A stretch of 64,000 nucleotides of DNA. Origin: Symploca sp. SIO3C6 (GTDB lineage Bacteria > Cyanobacteriota > Cyanobacteriia > Cyanobacteriales > Coleofasciculaceae). The position numbers and the translations under genes are program-made. Under the pieces are notes generated by a model. That model searched no databases, had not been told where the DNA came from, and saw only the letters and a program-made list of their open reading frames with translations. The stretch is from contig JAAHHJ010000027.1 of the NCBI GenBank assembly GCA_010692425.1, positions 1-64,000 on the forward strand, given 5' to 3'. Of the stretch, positions 54,327-64,000 are shown piece by piece. The first letter of the stretch is position 1. The number at the start of each line of letters is the position of its first letter.

Positions 54327-55111
54327 AACATGGACTCGATGCCTATGCAAATCTGGATTCTCCTATCCATCACTGGGAACCCAGATATAAGCTGGTAGCA
54401 TTATTAAGTTTAATTTTTGCCTTTTCTTTTGTGCAGAAGTTGAGTCTGCTACCAGCAATGATCATAGTAACAATAACTCTTTACAAAATTTCTCAGCTGC
54501 CAGCATCTTTTTTGCTTACTCGCTTGCGTTACCCTGGTTTTTTTCTCGCATCAATCGCTCTACTATTACCTTTCAGTGTCGGTAGTGAGGTAATTTTTCA
54601 GATTGGTTTTTTGGCAGTGCGAGAGGAGGGAGTATTGAGTCTTGTCCTAGTTGTTACGAGGTTTCTCTGTATTCTCACAGTTAGTTTGATTATATTCGGC
54701 ACAGCACCTTTTTTTACCCATATTAAAGCCATGCGATCGCTTGGTCTTCCAGCTATTCTTGCTGATATGACACTTTTGTCTTATCGCTACATCGAACAAT
54801 TGGCTGATGACTTAGTAAAAATGAAGCGGGCAATGCAGTTGCGAGGCTTTCGCCCTACTAATTTTAATCTTCGTAACCTGAGGATTCTGGCATCCCTTGC
54901 GGGAACTCTGTTAGTGCGCAGTTACGAACAATCGGAGCGAGTTTACAGAGCAATGATTCTACGTGGATATGGTTATGCCCCTCAAAATATTTCCGGTCAT
55001 AGAGAGGTTTTAGGGAAGCCTAGTAACACTGCTAATTGGCGCTCTGTAATAGCACTGTTGTTGAGTTTGTTAATAGCATTTGGTTTTGTGCTAGCAGAAA
55101 TACTTTTTTAA
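54323..55111 (+). CDS. cbiQ: ECF importer transmembrane subunit (CbiQ/NikQ type)
   Basis: 262 residues with about five membrane helices. Two coupling motifs, MQLRGFR and MILRGYG, correspond to the paired Ala-Arg-Gly helices of EcfT proteins that touch the ATPase. Overlaps cbiM by four bases, so translation is coupled. A terminator-like hairpin starts at its stop codon. Confidence 0.9.
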   Translation: MKHGLDAYANLDSPIHHWEPRYKLVALLSLIFAFSFVQKLSLLPAMIIVTITLYKISQLPASFLLTRLRYPGFFLASIALLLPFSVGSEVIFQIGFLAVREEGVLSLVLVVTRFLCILTVSLIIFGTAPFFTHIKAMRSLGLPAILADMTLLSYRYIEQLADDLVKMKRAMQLRGFRPTNFNLRNLRILASLAGTLLVRSYEQSERVYRAMILRGYGYAPQNISGHREVLGKPSNTANWRSVIALLLSLLIAFGFVLAEILF

Positions 55112-55143
55112 GAATCCCACGCTGATAAGAGGGTAGGATTCTT
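55110..55143 (+). terminator. Hairpin at end of cbiQ
   Basis: AAGAATCC (55110-55117) and GGATTCTT (55136-55143) pair perfectly; ATTTCT follows. It overlaps the cbiQ stop and separates it from the ATPase gene by about 245 bp, so it may lower or split transcription. Confidence 0.6.
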
Positions 55144-55387
55144 ATTTCTACTAGTTTTCAACTGACAAAATATTTTGTTATCCAAAGTCTTATATTCTCT
55201 GTCGATTGTGACTATTAATAAATTAATAGTAATCTTTATAAGAAATTAACAATGATGGCTGTGAAAAATTTAGCTGATTAGCAACTGTATTGCCCGCTAC
55301 AGAAAAAACACAACAGCTATAATTATCAAGAGTTTAAGCAGAGTTTTTAAGTTATTCTGGATCAATTAGAATGTCATATGATGTCAA

Positions 55388-56197
55388 ATGCTATCAGATC
55401 CAATAAGATACCAGAGGCAAAAATTGACTCAGAAAACTTCAGCTGCACTGGCACAGGAAACTACCTCATCCTCCTATGCTATAGTTGTTTCAGAGCTATG
55501 TTTCTCCTACCCAGACCAAGGGGATGTTTTGCGAAAAGTCAATCTTCGGATCAAGCCAGGGGAACAGGTGGGTCTGATTGGTCCTAATGGTGCTGGAAAG
55601 ACGACATTATTTCTCTCACTCTGCGGTATTTTTAAGCCATCCGGTGGAGAAATTCTACTATTTGGTAAACCTGTAGTGGTGGGAGAGTTTCGCCCGGAGA
55701 TTGGTCTAGTTTTTCAAAACCCCAATGACCAGTTATTTCTACCCTCAGTACAAGATGACGTGACCTTTGGACCAGAGAATATGGGGCTATCCTCTGAAGA
55801 GGTTGAAATGCGAGTCCAACACGCTCTCTCAGTAACTGGCGTCAGACACTTGGCCCAGAGAGTACCCCATAACCTCTCTGGGGGTGAAAAATGTATGGTG
55901 GCGATCGCTACTGTTTTAGCAATGCATCCTCAATTAATATTATACGATGAACCCAGTGCTAACCTCGACCTGCGGGCTCGCCGTCGCCTGATCAGCTTTT
56001 TAAAAACTTCACAGCAGACGAACTTGATCTCTTCTCATGACTTAGAATTGATTCTAGAAATTTGCGATCGCGTTATTCTCCTAGATGAAGGACAAATAAT
56101 TGCTGACGGTAGCCCTACTGAAGTTATGGGGGATGAATACTTAATGGAAGCACATGGTTTGGAAAAGCCTCACTCGCTTAGTCCTCATTACTGTTAA
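55388..56197 (+). CDS. cbiO: ECF importer ATPase (CbiO/NikO type)
   Basis: 269 residues. Walker A GPNGAGKTT (65-73), Q-loop VFQNPNDQLF, signature LSGGEK (about 163), Walker B LILYDEPSANLD and H-switch SSHDLE. The QNPNDQLF stretch is typical of EcfA/CbiO ATPases. An N-terminal extension of about 30 residues precedes the ABC core, so the start may be later. Same strand as cbiM/cbiQ with 276 bp and a hairpin between; probably the motor of this importer. Confidence 0.92.
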   Translation: MLSDPIRYQRQKLTQKTSAALAQETTSSSYAIVVSELCFSYPDQGDVLRKVNLRIKPGEQVGLIGPNGAGKTTLFLSLCGIFKPSGGEILLFGKPVVVGEFRPEIGLVFQNPNDQLFLPSVQDDVTFGPENMGLSSEEVEMRVQHALSVTGVRHLAQRVPHNLSGGEKCMVAIATVLAMHPQLILYDEPSANLDLRARRRLISFLKTSQQTNLISSHDLELILEICDRVILLDEGQIIADGSPTEVMGDEYLMEAHGLEKPHSLSPHYC

Positions 56198-56366
56198 AAA
56201 TTTGTAAGCTGTTGCGCATTTATGCGCATTTAGCATTGCAGTTTCAACTATTTTAGGGAAACTCTAAAATCTTTTCCCCATCTCCCCCTCTCCTTAACGG
56301 GGGAGTAACATTTGCTTTTTTTGCTACAGTGTTTTTTGCATAAGAGATAAGTGATAACAAAAAACC

Positions 56367-56441
56367 ACTTATTACTTATTACTTATTACTTATTACTTAT
56401 TACTTATTACTTATTACTTATTACTTATTACTTATTACTTA
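56367..56441. repeat. ATTACTT heptamer array
   Basis: Nearly eleven tandem units, the longest clean array of this family in the window, ending three bases before the stop of the giant kinase gene. Confidence 0.93.
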
Positions 56442-56443
56442 AA

Positions 56444-59400
56444 TTAGAGGTGCTGCTCAAGCCAACTGCGGTTAAAAATCGATGCATAAATCCGGTTATG
56501 CACTTTCAAAGCCCCCTGTTGCTTGACTACTAACCCTGACAAGAGCAATTCCTTTTCTTCTGGAGAGTCAACGGCAATAACTTCTCCCTGCTGCTCAATT
56601 TGTCGATATATCTCTAATAGCCGCACAGATTGTTTACTCTTGAGGAGGCGATTACGGATAGTTCTCAAGTGCTCTGGTTCATCCTGTGATTCCCAATTAT
56701 TTATTATCTTGGTTTGTACCAAATTTTCAATCCATTCAATTTCTCTATTAGTAGGGATTGCAGATGAAGCGTTGCGGATAAATTGACAGAGCTTTTGAGT
56801 TAAAAAAGGCTGCCCACTAGTCCATGCTAATACTTCTTTGAGTACTGTTTGAGGATTGCTCACTTTGTCAGTCAAGCCTTGCAGCAAGGGTTGGGCTTCA
56901 TGCTCTCTAAAGCCTTCCAATTGAATTGCTTGAGAGATATTAAAGGGGGTTCTTTGGTAATCGGTAATTAAGTCTGAGGGGGTGGCGACTCCAAAGAGAG
57001 CAAAGGTTAAATTTCGATATTCTGGATTGATACTGCGCTGGTTATAGCAAGAGCGAATCAGGGCAAAAAAGTCATTAACTGGAAAATTAAAGCTCAAGAC
57101 GCTATCAATTTCATCGATAAAAATTACCATTTTTTTGGGAAAAGCGTCATCTTTGGGAGCAACTTCAACTAGCAAAACTTCTTCAATGAATTGACTCAAG
57201 CGCTGAAGGGGACAAATGTCTGCTTGCTCCTGCCACCAAGTTTTTAACTTCACTTTTTTTAGCAAACCAAAACTTCGCCATAGCTCTACTGCCAATCCCT
57301 TATACCATTGCTCAGGGGTGACATTTTCGCTGCCAATACGGGTTAAATCAATTGCCCCACAGCTAAATCCTTCATGGTTAAGGTGGTTGATCATACGTAC
57401 CATTAAGCTTGATTTGCCCATCTGGCGAGGATTGAGAATGTAACAAAACTCCCCATGTTTTAATGCTTTGTAGAGATAACGATCCGCTGAGCGCACTACA
57501 TAAGTGGGAGCATCCATGGGTAAGCTTCCCCCTACTTGATAGTCACAGCTAGAGGGTTGTTCGTCACTCTTTAGTAACTGGTTTTCAAAAATTAATTCGG
57601 CTTGAGTGGCTTTGAGGATTTCTAGGGTTTGTGAGAGCTCGTGAGTGCGCTCTTCTACTTTAAGCTCTAGATTGCGGTTATAGTCTTCTAATTGTCCATA
57701 GAGACGGGCATTTTCAATGGAAATAGCCGCTTGGGCGGAGAGGGTGCGCAGGAGTTCCACGCGCTCGCGGGTAAAGGCGTTAGTGGTAAGGTTATTTTCC
57801 AGATAGAGGATGCCGCTAATGTGACTTTGATTGATTAGGGGGGTGCAAAGGATGGATTTGGCTTGGGTGGCGATAATGTAGCGATCGCTGGTATATTCTC
57901 CTTCGTTGACGGCATCGTTTAAAATCACATTGTTTTCGGTGCGATCGACATAATTGACAATAGCTGAAGAAAGTAAGGCATTGTCTGGTTGTGCTTCGGT
58001 TTCGATGGGAATCGATTGCAGGGCTTCAACCTCACTATTATCGGCAGTTCCTGCAGCTTCAATAAACCAATTGCCTTCTTTTTTGAGTAAGAGAAAGCCT
58101 TTTTCTGCCCCGGCATTGGCAATAGCAATGTCCATGAGTTTTACCAGCAAATTTTTTAAGACGATTTCTCCTGAAAGGGTTTGCGAAGCTTTAATTACAG
58201 TGGCAATATCGAGGGATTCTGTTGCTCTTGCTGTTGTGGTAGAAGTTGTGGTGGTGATTCCTTGAGTTGTGGAGACTTGGGAAACAAACCATTGCGGATA
58301 TCTTTTTTCTAAATCTTCGACTTTTGCCGTGGCTCCCCACCGGGAATAGCAATAATGAGCCTCTATCATGTAAGCGCGGGCCGCTGTTTCCTGACCCCAA
58401 TCGAGATAAAATTTGGCAGTGAGTTCGTTGGCAAGCGCTTCTTCTTGGATATACTCATTTTCCTTAGCACCAGCAATTGCTTTGTTATAGAATTCGATCG
58501 CTTCGGTTTTTTTTTCGATCGCTCGATGGTATTCGGCTTCCACAAGATAGAACTTATGTAAGAAATTCATTGGTGCTGAATCTGACCAAAGTTTCATTTT
58601 TTCTTGGTTTTTTCGCACCCCCGACAAGAGCGCCTCGCGATCTTTCAAATCAGATTCCGTAACTGGTGAGTGATAAACCGCTAATCGCGTTAAGGAATTG
58701 TAAAAATTCCAAATAGGTCTCAAACTATGACTCTCTAAAGGGCCGCCTAAAAACCCTTGAGCTTGGGCTGAATTACTGATGATCAAGGCTTCACTAAATT
58801 CTTCAAAGAGATAGCAGAGTGTGGCTTTTGCTATACATATTAACCCCAGCCCAATCCCGTTGTTGTTGTTCTTAAAATCGGCAATTAAGGATTCTTCATC
58901 CATTGCCTTCCCTACTAACCGATAGGTTTGACCCGATTGTCCCCGTAAATTTAACACTGCTTGCCAATAGGGACGGATCTGGTTAATTGAGGTTTTTTGA
59001 CCTATCCTCTCCATCCTTTCGCTAATACGCTCGAATTCTGTGTCTGTCTCTGAAAGCTCTGTGCCTGTCAAGTAAAGGTGAAAGCCATAATTGGCATTGA
59101 GATAACCGCCATATTGTAACTCCCCAGTTTCCAAGGCAACCGAGAAAGCATCTTGGAATGGTTCGATACACTCTCTCAGGTGAATTGTCCAAGGATATAC
59201 AAAGGGATAAACTTGCTCTACAATCGCTGGCTCAAACTGCCTGGTGTTAAACTTGGCAAGTATTTTGAAAGCTAATTGACCGTATTCGTAACCTAGGGTA
59301 AATTCCTCCATCAGACCACAGCAAATCAGCCCGTAACTTGCATAACCAATAGAGGAGGCAGGGGCATTTCCATAAGTAATTGAAAGTTCGACTTGTTTTA

Positions 59401-62161
59401 AGATCGCGAGGTTAAATAATAGGGGAGCGATGAAACTCGACGAACCGAGAATTTTGACTAAAATAGCTAAAGCTTCGCAGATAAGTGGGTCTTGTATTTC
59501 GGGTAGGTTGGCAAGAGTTGCAGGTTGACGCTCGCCGATGAGAGTTTGAACATCGGTCAAAGCCGTGGCAAAATCTTCTTGAGAGGGTTCTGGCGGAAAT
59601 TCAATCCCCAAAGTGGCTAGAGTTTCCAAACCAACAGCTAGAGCTTCAGCAAGTCGTGCTTGATTGGTATAGGCATCAAGTTTTATTTTTCCTAATTCAA
59701 GGCGATCACGGGGCGTTTTTGCTTCCTTGGCAAGGGTCCCTGCTAATTCTTCCATCCGTTTGCTCTCTCTGTTGAGATAAGCGGCTTTAGTTGCTTCTTG
59801 ATACAAGCTGAGAGTTAATTCGTATTGAGTTTGCCAACTTTTCTCTTCCAGCAGAGATATGCCCATATCCAAATAAAAGAGCGCTGCACCATAAGCATTG
59901 GCTTCCCTGGCTTTGGTTCCTGCTTGTAAGTTTAAGTGAGCTAATTTTTCTCGCTCCTTAGAATCCTTTAACAATGCCATGCCTTGATCGAAGTGATCGA
60001 CAATATCAAATAGCTTTTCTTCTCGTTCGCTTTCTGGGGTATTTTCTAAGAGAATACGTCCTATAGCGATATGTTTCTCGGTTCTTTCTGGTTCGGGAAT
60101 GAGGGTATAGGCAGCTTGTTGAATGCGATCGTGAACAAACTTATAGGATTGAATCAGTAAGTTTTCGTCCAGTTCGGATAGCGGAATAATAAAATAGCGA
60201 TCAAGAGCAATTTTCAAGGATTCAAAAATCTCTGGCGGGGATTTTTCTTCGATCCATGTTAGTGTCGTTAAGTTAAATTCTGCTCCCAAACAAGCAGCAA
60301 GGGATAATAGTTGTTGACTTGATTCCGGTAATTTTTGGAGTTTTTCTACCATTAATTCTACGACGTTGTCGGTGAAGCCCCTAGCTGCGATCGCTGCTAT
60401 ATCCCATTGCCAACTCCTCGCTTGCCGATGAAATCGCAACAAGTTTTCATCCTGTAATGCTTGTAAAAATCCATTGATAAAGAAAGGATTTCCTGCGGTT
60501 TTTTGCCAGACTAATTCTGTTAGATTGCTTACGGCTTCCGGAATCTGCTGTAGCGTATCGCCAATTAAACTAGAAATGTGCTCTAGGGATAAAGGCTTTA
60601 AATCAATTTGGCTAATGGTAGCATTATGTTGCTGGAGTTTGGCGAGGGTCGCTACTAACGGATGATCGCTAGCCACTTCATTATCGCGATAGGCTCCCAA
60701 CAACAAAAGAGATTCGGTCTGTCCTTCAACTAACATTCGTTCGAGCAGTTGTAAGGTTGCCAAATCCACCCATTGCAAATCGTCGAGAAACAGGGTTAAC
60801 GGATGATCCTGATGGCAGAAAACATGGATAAAGTTAGCGATAACCAGGTTAAAACGATTTTGTGCTTCGTTGGCTTCTAAGGTGGGAACAGCAGGTTGTT
60901 TACCGATGATCAATTCCACTTCGGGGATGACATCAATAATAATTTGTCCGTTATTTCCCAGCGCTTGCAAAAGTTTGTCTCGCCACACTTGCAATTGAGC
61001 TTCACTTTCTCCCAATAATTGTCCGATCAGTCCTCCAAAAGCCGCGACGATCGCTGAATAGGGAATATTGCGCTGAAATTGGTCGAATTTCCCAGCAATA
61101 AAATAGCCCTGGTTTGCTGTAATCGGTTTATAAAGTTCTTGTACGAGGGAGGATTTTCCGATACCAGAATAACCTGCTACTAACATCAGTTCGACTTTTC
61201 CTGTGTTGGCAACTCGCTCGAATGCCGCAAGTAATGTGGCGATTTCTTCTTCTCGTCCGTAAAGTTTTTGGGGAATTTGCAAGCGCTCTGAAATATCTTC
61301 TTGTGCCAGGGAAAAGCAGGCTATATTTCCAGTTTCTTCTAACTGATTCAGACAAGTTTCTAAATCTGCTTTTAATCCCTCAGCACTTTGATAGCGTTCT
61401 TCGGCATTTTTTGCCATCAACTTGATGACAATATCTGCTATTGCTTGGGGAGTCGATGGTTGGTGAGTGACGAGGGCAGGTGGAACCTTAGCAATATGAC
61501 AATGAACTAACTCTAAGGACTCACTACTTTCAAAGGGTAATTTCCCTGTGAGCATTTCATAGAAGGTCACTCCCAAAGAATAAAAATCTGTGCGATAGTC
61601 TAAACTGCGGTTCATTCTTCCCGTTTGTTCGGGAGAAATGTAGGCCAGAGTGCCTTCCAAAACATTGGGATTTTTCAGGGTGGGGTTTTCTCGACTCAGT
61701 TGAGTGGAAATCCCAAAATCAATAATTTTGAGTTCCCTAGTTTGGGGATTAAAAACAATATTGGCAGGATTAATATCTTTGTGAATAATATGTTGAGCGT
61801 GAATTTGTCCTAAGCTTTCAGTAATAGTGATCGCTAAAAATAAAAATTCTTTCAAAGGCAGATTTTTGTGCTGTTTTAGCCATTGTTTGAGGGAAATAGC
61901 TCCAAAGTCTTCTAGGGCGATGGCATAACTGCGTTGCCATTCTTCGAGGCTGTAGGCTTTGACGATTCCAGGGGAGTTTAATTGGCAAGTGAGGTGATAT
62001 TCTTGTTTGTAGCGGCGAATTTGCTCTGGGGTGGGATAGTCTCGGTTGAGAAATTTGAGGATGACGGGTTGGCGGTTGCCTACTCGTCGAGCACGATATA
62101 CTTGCGAGTTCGCACTATCGTGGATTTGAATTAAGTTCTCGTATCCAGCCAGGGCAACCAT
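56444..62161 (-). CDS. Giant kinase-ATPase-GAF protein ending in an AAA-like domain
   Basis: 1905 residues. Ser/Thr kinase about 7-270: K36, catalytic loop HKDINPAN (H127-N134; the usual Lys is Asn), IIDFG with D148. AAA_16-type ATPase about 300-540: P-loop [11 protein letters not shown] near 325-335, [10 protein letters not shown] Walker B. About 560-1290 is a TPR-like helical array. GAF about 1325-1480 ([24 protein letters not shown]). A coiled coil [15 protein letters not shown] follows, where related proteins carry a histidine-kinase core. Here it is replaced by an AAA_35-like ATPase, about 1530-1890: [15 protein letters not shown] and [13 protein letters not shown]. Motifs look intact. 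Cytosolic. The first codon, ATG 62161, gives a clean kinase start. Confidence 0.92.
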   Translation of the reverse strand: MVALAGYENLIQIHDSANSQVYRARRVGNRQPVILKFLNRDYPTPEQIRRYKQEYHLTCQLNSPGIVKAYSLEEWQRSYAIALEDFGAISLKQWLKQHKNLPLKEFLFLAITITESLGQIHAQHIIHKDINPANIVFNPQTRELKIIDFGISTQLSRENPTLKNPNVLEGTLAYISPEQTGRMNRSLDYRTDFYSLGVTFYEMLTGKLPFESSESLELVHCHIAKVPPALVTHQPSTPQAIADIVIKLMAKNAEERYQSAEGLKADLETCLNQLEETGNIACFSLAQEDISERLQIPQKLYGREEEIATLLAAFERVANTGKVELMLVAGYSGIGKSSLVQELYKPITANQGYFIAGKFDQFQRNIPYSAIVAAFGGLIGQLLGESEAQLQVWRDKLLQALGNNGQIIIDVIPEVELIIGKQPAVPTLEANEAQNRFNLVIANFIHVFCHQDHPLTLFLDDLQWVDLATLQLLERMLVEGQTESLLLLGAYRDNEVASDHPLVATLAKLQQHNATISQIDLKPLSLEHISSLIGDTLQQIPEAVSNLTELVWQKTAGNPFFINGFLQALQDENLLRFHRQARSWQWDIAAIAARGFTDNVVELMVEKLQKLPESSQQLLSLAACLGAEFNLTTLTWIEEKSPPEIFESLKIALDRYFIIPLSELDENLLIQSYKFVHDRIQQAAYTLIPEPERTEKHIAIGRILLENTPESEREEKLFDIVDHFDQGMALLKDSKEREKLAHLNLQAGTKAREANAYGAALFYLDMGISLLEEKSWQTQYELTLSLYQEATKAAYLNRESKRMEELAGTLAKEAKTPRDRLELGKIKLDAYTNQARLAEALAVGLETLATLGIEFPPEPSQEDFATALTDVQTLIGERQPATLANLPEIQDPLICEALAILVKILGSSSFIAPLLFNLAILKQVELSITYGNAPASSIGYASYGLICCGLMEEFTLGYEYGQLAFKILAKFNTRQFEPAIVEQVYPFVYPWTIHLRECIEPFQDAFSVALETGELQYGGYLNANYGFHLYLTGTELSETDTEFERISERMERIGQKTSINQIRPYWQAVLNLRGQSGQTYRLVGKAMDEESLIADFKNNNNGIGLGLICIAKATLCYLFEEFSEALIISNSAQAQGFLGGPLESHSLRPIWNFYNSLTRLAVYHSPVTESDLKDREALLSGVRKNQEKMKLWSDSAPMNFLHKFYLVEAEYHRAIEKKTEAIEFYNKAIAGAKENEYIQEEALANELTAKFYLDWGQETAARAYMIEAHYCYSRWGATAKVEDLEKRYPQWFVSQVSTTQGITTTTSTTTARATESLDIATVIKASQTLSGEIVLKNLLVKLMDIAIANAGAEKGFLLLKKEGNWFIEAAGTADNSEVEALQSIPIETEAQPDNALLSSAIVNYVDRTENNVILNDAVNEGEYTSDRYIIATQAKSILCTPLINQSHISGILYLENNLTTNAFTRERVELLRTLSAQAAISIENARLYGQLEDYNRNLELKVEERTHELSQTLEILKATQAELIFENQLLKSDEQPSSCDYQVGGSLPMDAPTYVVRSADRYLYKALKHGEFCYILNPRQMGKSSLMVRMINHLNHEGFSCGAIDLTRIGSENVTPEQWYKGLAVELWRSFGLLKKVKLKTWWQEQADICPLQRLSQFIEEVLLVEVAPKDDAFPKKMVIFIDEIDSVLSFNFPVNDFFALIRSCYNQRSINPEYRNLTFALFGVATPSDLITDYQRTPFNISQAIQLEGFREHEAQPLLQGLTDKVSNPQTVLKEVLAWTSGQPFLTQKLCQFIRNASSAIPTNREIEWIENLVQTKIINNWESQDEPEHLRTIRNRLLKSKQSVRLLEIYRQIEQQGEVIAVDSPEEKELLLSGLVVKQQGALKVHNRIYASIFNRSWLEQHL

Positions 62162-62443
62162 AAAAATAACCTATATAACTATCACTATCGAGTTCGTATG
62201 CACACCTGTTCTGGTGTTCCCCTTACAGTCGATTTTACAAACAAACTATAACAGCGAGTCGAATTTTTCAAATGCGACTCGCTGTTTGTGAATATGGGTT
62301 AGAACTGGAGTTTTACAAGTTGCGTTTTGTGGTGTTGAGGGGACAATTAATCCTTTGTTCTTTTCCTAGAGTTTGAACTAGCATCTTGATGTGATTAGGA
62401 GTTGATACGCAATACTCTGTCTATTTATTCACACTATTATTAT
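62162..62443. promoter_or_regulatory. Spacer with a 12-bp hairpin at 62250-62286
   Basis: AACAGCGAGTCG (62250-62261) and CGACTCGCTGTT (62275-62286) form a perfect 12-bp stem. On the minus strand it stands 89 bp before the giant kinase gene and downstream of the Cys-rich protein gene, so it may terminate the latter. Nothing else recognised. Confidence 0.55.
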
Positions 62444-62953
62444 CTAATTTTCAGAACACTTTAACTCTCTGAATTTTACCTTGCCAATAATAGGTTTAGC
62501 ATCCTCATTGCTTACCGTAATGTAATTAGCTAGGTATGGTATTTGGTATATTTGGCAATAATAATCTACTGCTACGCCTTGTGGATTATCACTTTGTGCT
62601 TCTGACTCTATTTTATTACCACCCTCAGGTGTGATCAATTGGCATGATTTGTTTCGTGTTTGTTGTAAAAATATCGCTTGATCCGATTCATTGTACACTC
62701 TGTACTGCCAATGTTTTGCCTTAGCTGGTATTAGATTTCCAGTTTTAGTATCTCGTTTGCAAAGGCTTGCATTACAAAATTTTGCATCGTTGAAATCACA
62801 AAAATAATCATTGCGTTGTTGGTCATCGCATATTATCGTGACCTCTTCTACGGGATCAACACTAATTGTTTGTCCTAAAGCAGGGGAAGCGATCCCCGAT
62901 AGCCATAGAGCTACAACCATAATGACACTGAAAACTTTCGTCAGATTTTGCAT
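62444..62953 (-). CDS. Secreted cysteine-containing protein, unknown
   Basis: 169 residues from ATG 62953, which has AAGGAG upstream (the frame is open to 63025 without a better site). Signal peptide MQNLTKVFSVIMVVALWLSGIASPALG. The mature part has eight Cys (ICDDQQRNDYFC, FCNASLCK, SCQLI, YYCQIY, LKCSEN), probably disulphide bonded in the periplasm or outside. No family recognised. It sits downstream of the amidohydrolase fragment. Confidence 0.75.
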   Translation of the reverse strand: MQNLTKVFSVIMVVALWLSGIASPALGQTISVDPVEEVTIICDDQQRNDYFCDFNDAKFCNASLCKRDTKTGNLIPAKAKHWQYRVYNESDQAIFLQQTRNKSCQLITPEGGNKIESEAQSDNPQGVAVDYYCQIYQIPYLANYITVSNEDAKPIIGKVKFRELKCSEN

Positions 62954-62972
62954 TTTTGAATCTCCTTTAGAT

Positions 62973-63230
62973 CTATAGGTTTTGTACTTTAATTGAATGT
63001 CCTTTGAGCATAATCTGGCAATCAATCTGTTTTTTTAGAGAACAATTCAAGATTGCGCAGTTCGAGCATTTGTTTTCTGATTTAATCGACTCCAAAATTT
63101 CTTCCCCTTGAATTTTCATCTCTGCTGAAGGGGCAAACTGCTTAAATTCAGGTTCTAGATACTCAGCCCACATACTGGGAGGTTCAATAACGTGGGAATC
63201 GGCATCGATAATCGAATATCCGTTGAACAT
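62973..63230 (-). pseudogene. Truncated amidohydrolase (N-terminal fragment)
   Basis: 85 codons. Residues 1-45 (YSIIDADSHVIEPPSMWAEYLEPEFKQFAP) match the start of Amidohydrolase_2 family enzymes, including the metal-binding DSHVIE site, but the remaining roughly 300 residues are missing. The end, with NKCSNCAILNCSLKKQIDC, is unrelated and Cys-rich. It could be a decayed gene or a new small protein; the first is more likely. Confidence 0.7.
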
Positions 63231-63485
63231 AATATGACCTTACATTTGGGAATGCACGTCGGTTATTAGAAGCATTGACATCTCCCCGCTTTGAAAAACG
63301 ACGCGGGGGGAAGAAGTCTTGCTCCCTCTCCTGGCAGGGGAGGGCTGGGGAGGGGTTGTTTGGGATTTATGCAAGAGGTCTAATCTATCGCAGAACTTCA
63401 GCAGGAGTTAGGAGTTGAGCAAGAAGAAGAAAAAGAGAGAAGAATAGCGATCGCACCAGGGATGTTAGTTTTACTCTTGGATAAC

Positions 63486-63746
63486 TTAGAACTTTTTAGT
63501 CCAAGAATTTCCATTCCCCCAGGTGATAGAATCGAAGTACGGTGAGATACAACCAGCTTTCTGCTCAGAACCGCCAAAGCTCATACTTACTATATCCTCA
63601 CCCTCTCTCACAGTACCTTCAGCATAGTTCCAATAGGGGTTTTGTTCTTTCCAGTGAACTAATATTTTATCCCCTTTTTGAATAACCACAATGTCTCGAT
63701 TACCGTTACTAGCCTCCCATATTCCAGAAAGAGTTCTCTGATCCAT
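63486..63746 (-). CDS. Small beta-rich hypothetical protein
   Basis: 86 residues from ATG 63746, chosen because GGAGG lies 11 bases upstream; the frame is open to 63764 only by TTG. MDQRTLSGIWEASNGNRDIVVIQKG and ITWGNGNSWTKKF give a Trp-rich, beta-strand pattern like small lipocalin- or avidin-like barrels, without a named match. No signal peptide. Confidence 0.65.
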   Translation of the reverse strand: MDQRTLSGIWEASNGNRDIVVIQKGDKILVHWKEQNPYWNYAEGTVREGEDIVSMSFGGSEQKAGCISPYFDSITWGNGNSWTKKF

Positions 63747-63764
63747 TTTTTTGATTTCCTCCAA

Positions 63765-64000
63765 GTGTGAATAAAAGGAGTGGACTTTAGTTTTCCACTG
63801 TTTTTTGCTTTCTGAATACTAGACGTTACTCCCTATAATTTTCTGACTCTTTTTTCCCAAAAAAATAAATTGCCCAATTTCTTACTGGGAGCATGTCAGG
63901 TTTGCAAATCAATCCTTTGCCCGCACTTCGTGCCGCTTCGCTAACATCCCCCAGCCCCTTCTGGCAACATTGCCAGAAGGGGAGAAAGCCTTCAAAGTCC
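63765..64000. terminator. Right-edge spacer with a 12-bp hairpin at 63955-63982
   Basis: CCCCTTCTGGCA (63955-63966) and TGCCAGAAGGGG (63971-63982) form a perfect stem with a four-base loop. The CATCCCCCAGCCCCTTCT lead-in is shared with 41533-41560. Such sequences are dispersed hairpin repeats that often end transcripts. A related GC-rich hairpin (CTCCCCGC / GCGGGGGG) lies at about 63281-63310. Confidence 0.6.

Noticed and set aside
56351-56533. ORF with LLLITYYLLLITYY product
   Set aside because: Direct translation of the ATTACTT array; the same happens at 26911-27102.

Overview
The window looks like chromosomal DNA of a large-genome cyanobacterium. The evidence is: a split-intein dnaE C-terminal gene (dnaE-c); an IctB-family gene; the DUF2499/DUF3593 (Ycf49-like) pair and a DUF2949 gene, all typical of cyanobacteria; many HIP1 octamers (GCGATCGC, roughly two dozen by eye); heptanucleotide tandem repeats scattered between genes; and many Uma2, WD40, pentapeptide and giant kinase/ATPase genes. 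Genus cannot be resolved from this sequence. No tRNA, rRNA or CRISPR array was seen.

Layout. 0-2.4 kb holds transposon debris (an IS630-type transposase start cut by the window edge and a frameshifted TnpB without zinc-ribbon cysteines) and a Uma2 nuclease-fold gene. 2.6-11.2 kb has an aldo/keto reductase, a pentapeptide-repeat protein, a solute-binding lipoprotein placed directly before a Cache-type hybrid histidine kinase, and a lone response regulator. 11.4-21.5 kb has a retropepsin-like protease, a peptidoglycan-binding protein, a LecB-like lectin, an ArgRS-type DALR protein coupled to a methyltransferase, a membrane protein, a DUF790 (Bax1-like) protein, a spondin/RTX secreted protein and an unknown coiled-coil protein. 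21.8-25.1 kb has dnaE-c and an ECF sigma/anti-sigma operon led by a 49-codon ORF. 25.2-33.1 kb has mostly housekeeping or membrane genes and contains two families of small inverted-repeat elements, each present as an oppositely oriented pair.

33.4-62.2 kb is dominated by very large signalling or conflict-type proteins. These are a triple-TIR/14-WD40 protein; an adenylate-forming enzyme; a Ser/Thr kinase; a three-gene operon (AAA ATPase, Uma2 nuclease, TPR-STAND-WD40 protein of 2069 residues); and a 1905-residue kinase-ATPase-GAF-AAA fusion. Between them, at 50.3-56.2 kb, lies a metal island: FTR1 permease, ferritin-like protein, lipoprotein and an ECF-type Ni/Co importer (L-M-Q-O components). 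The right edge holds small secreted, truncated or unknown genes.

The best candidates for something undescribed are: (i) the ATPase-Uma2-STAND operon, whose STAND gene carries about 28 tandem heptamers inside its reading frame and so could be phase variable; (ii) the triple-TIR WD40 protein, whose near-identical blades differ mainly at a few surface positions, as in fungal NLR-like proteins; (iii) the LecB-type lectin; and (iv) the inverted element pairs bounding 26-33 kb. Domain calls rest on reading motifs by eye; no database search was possible.
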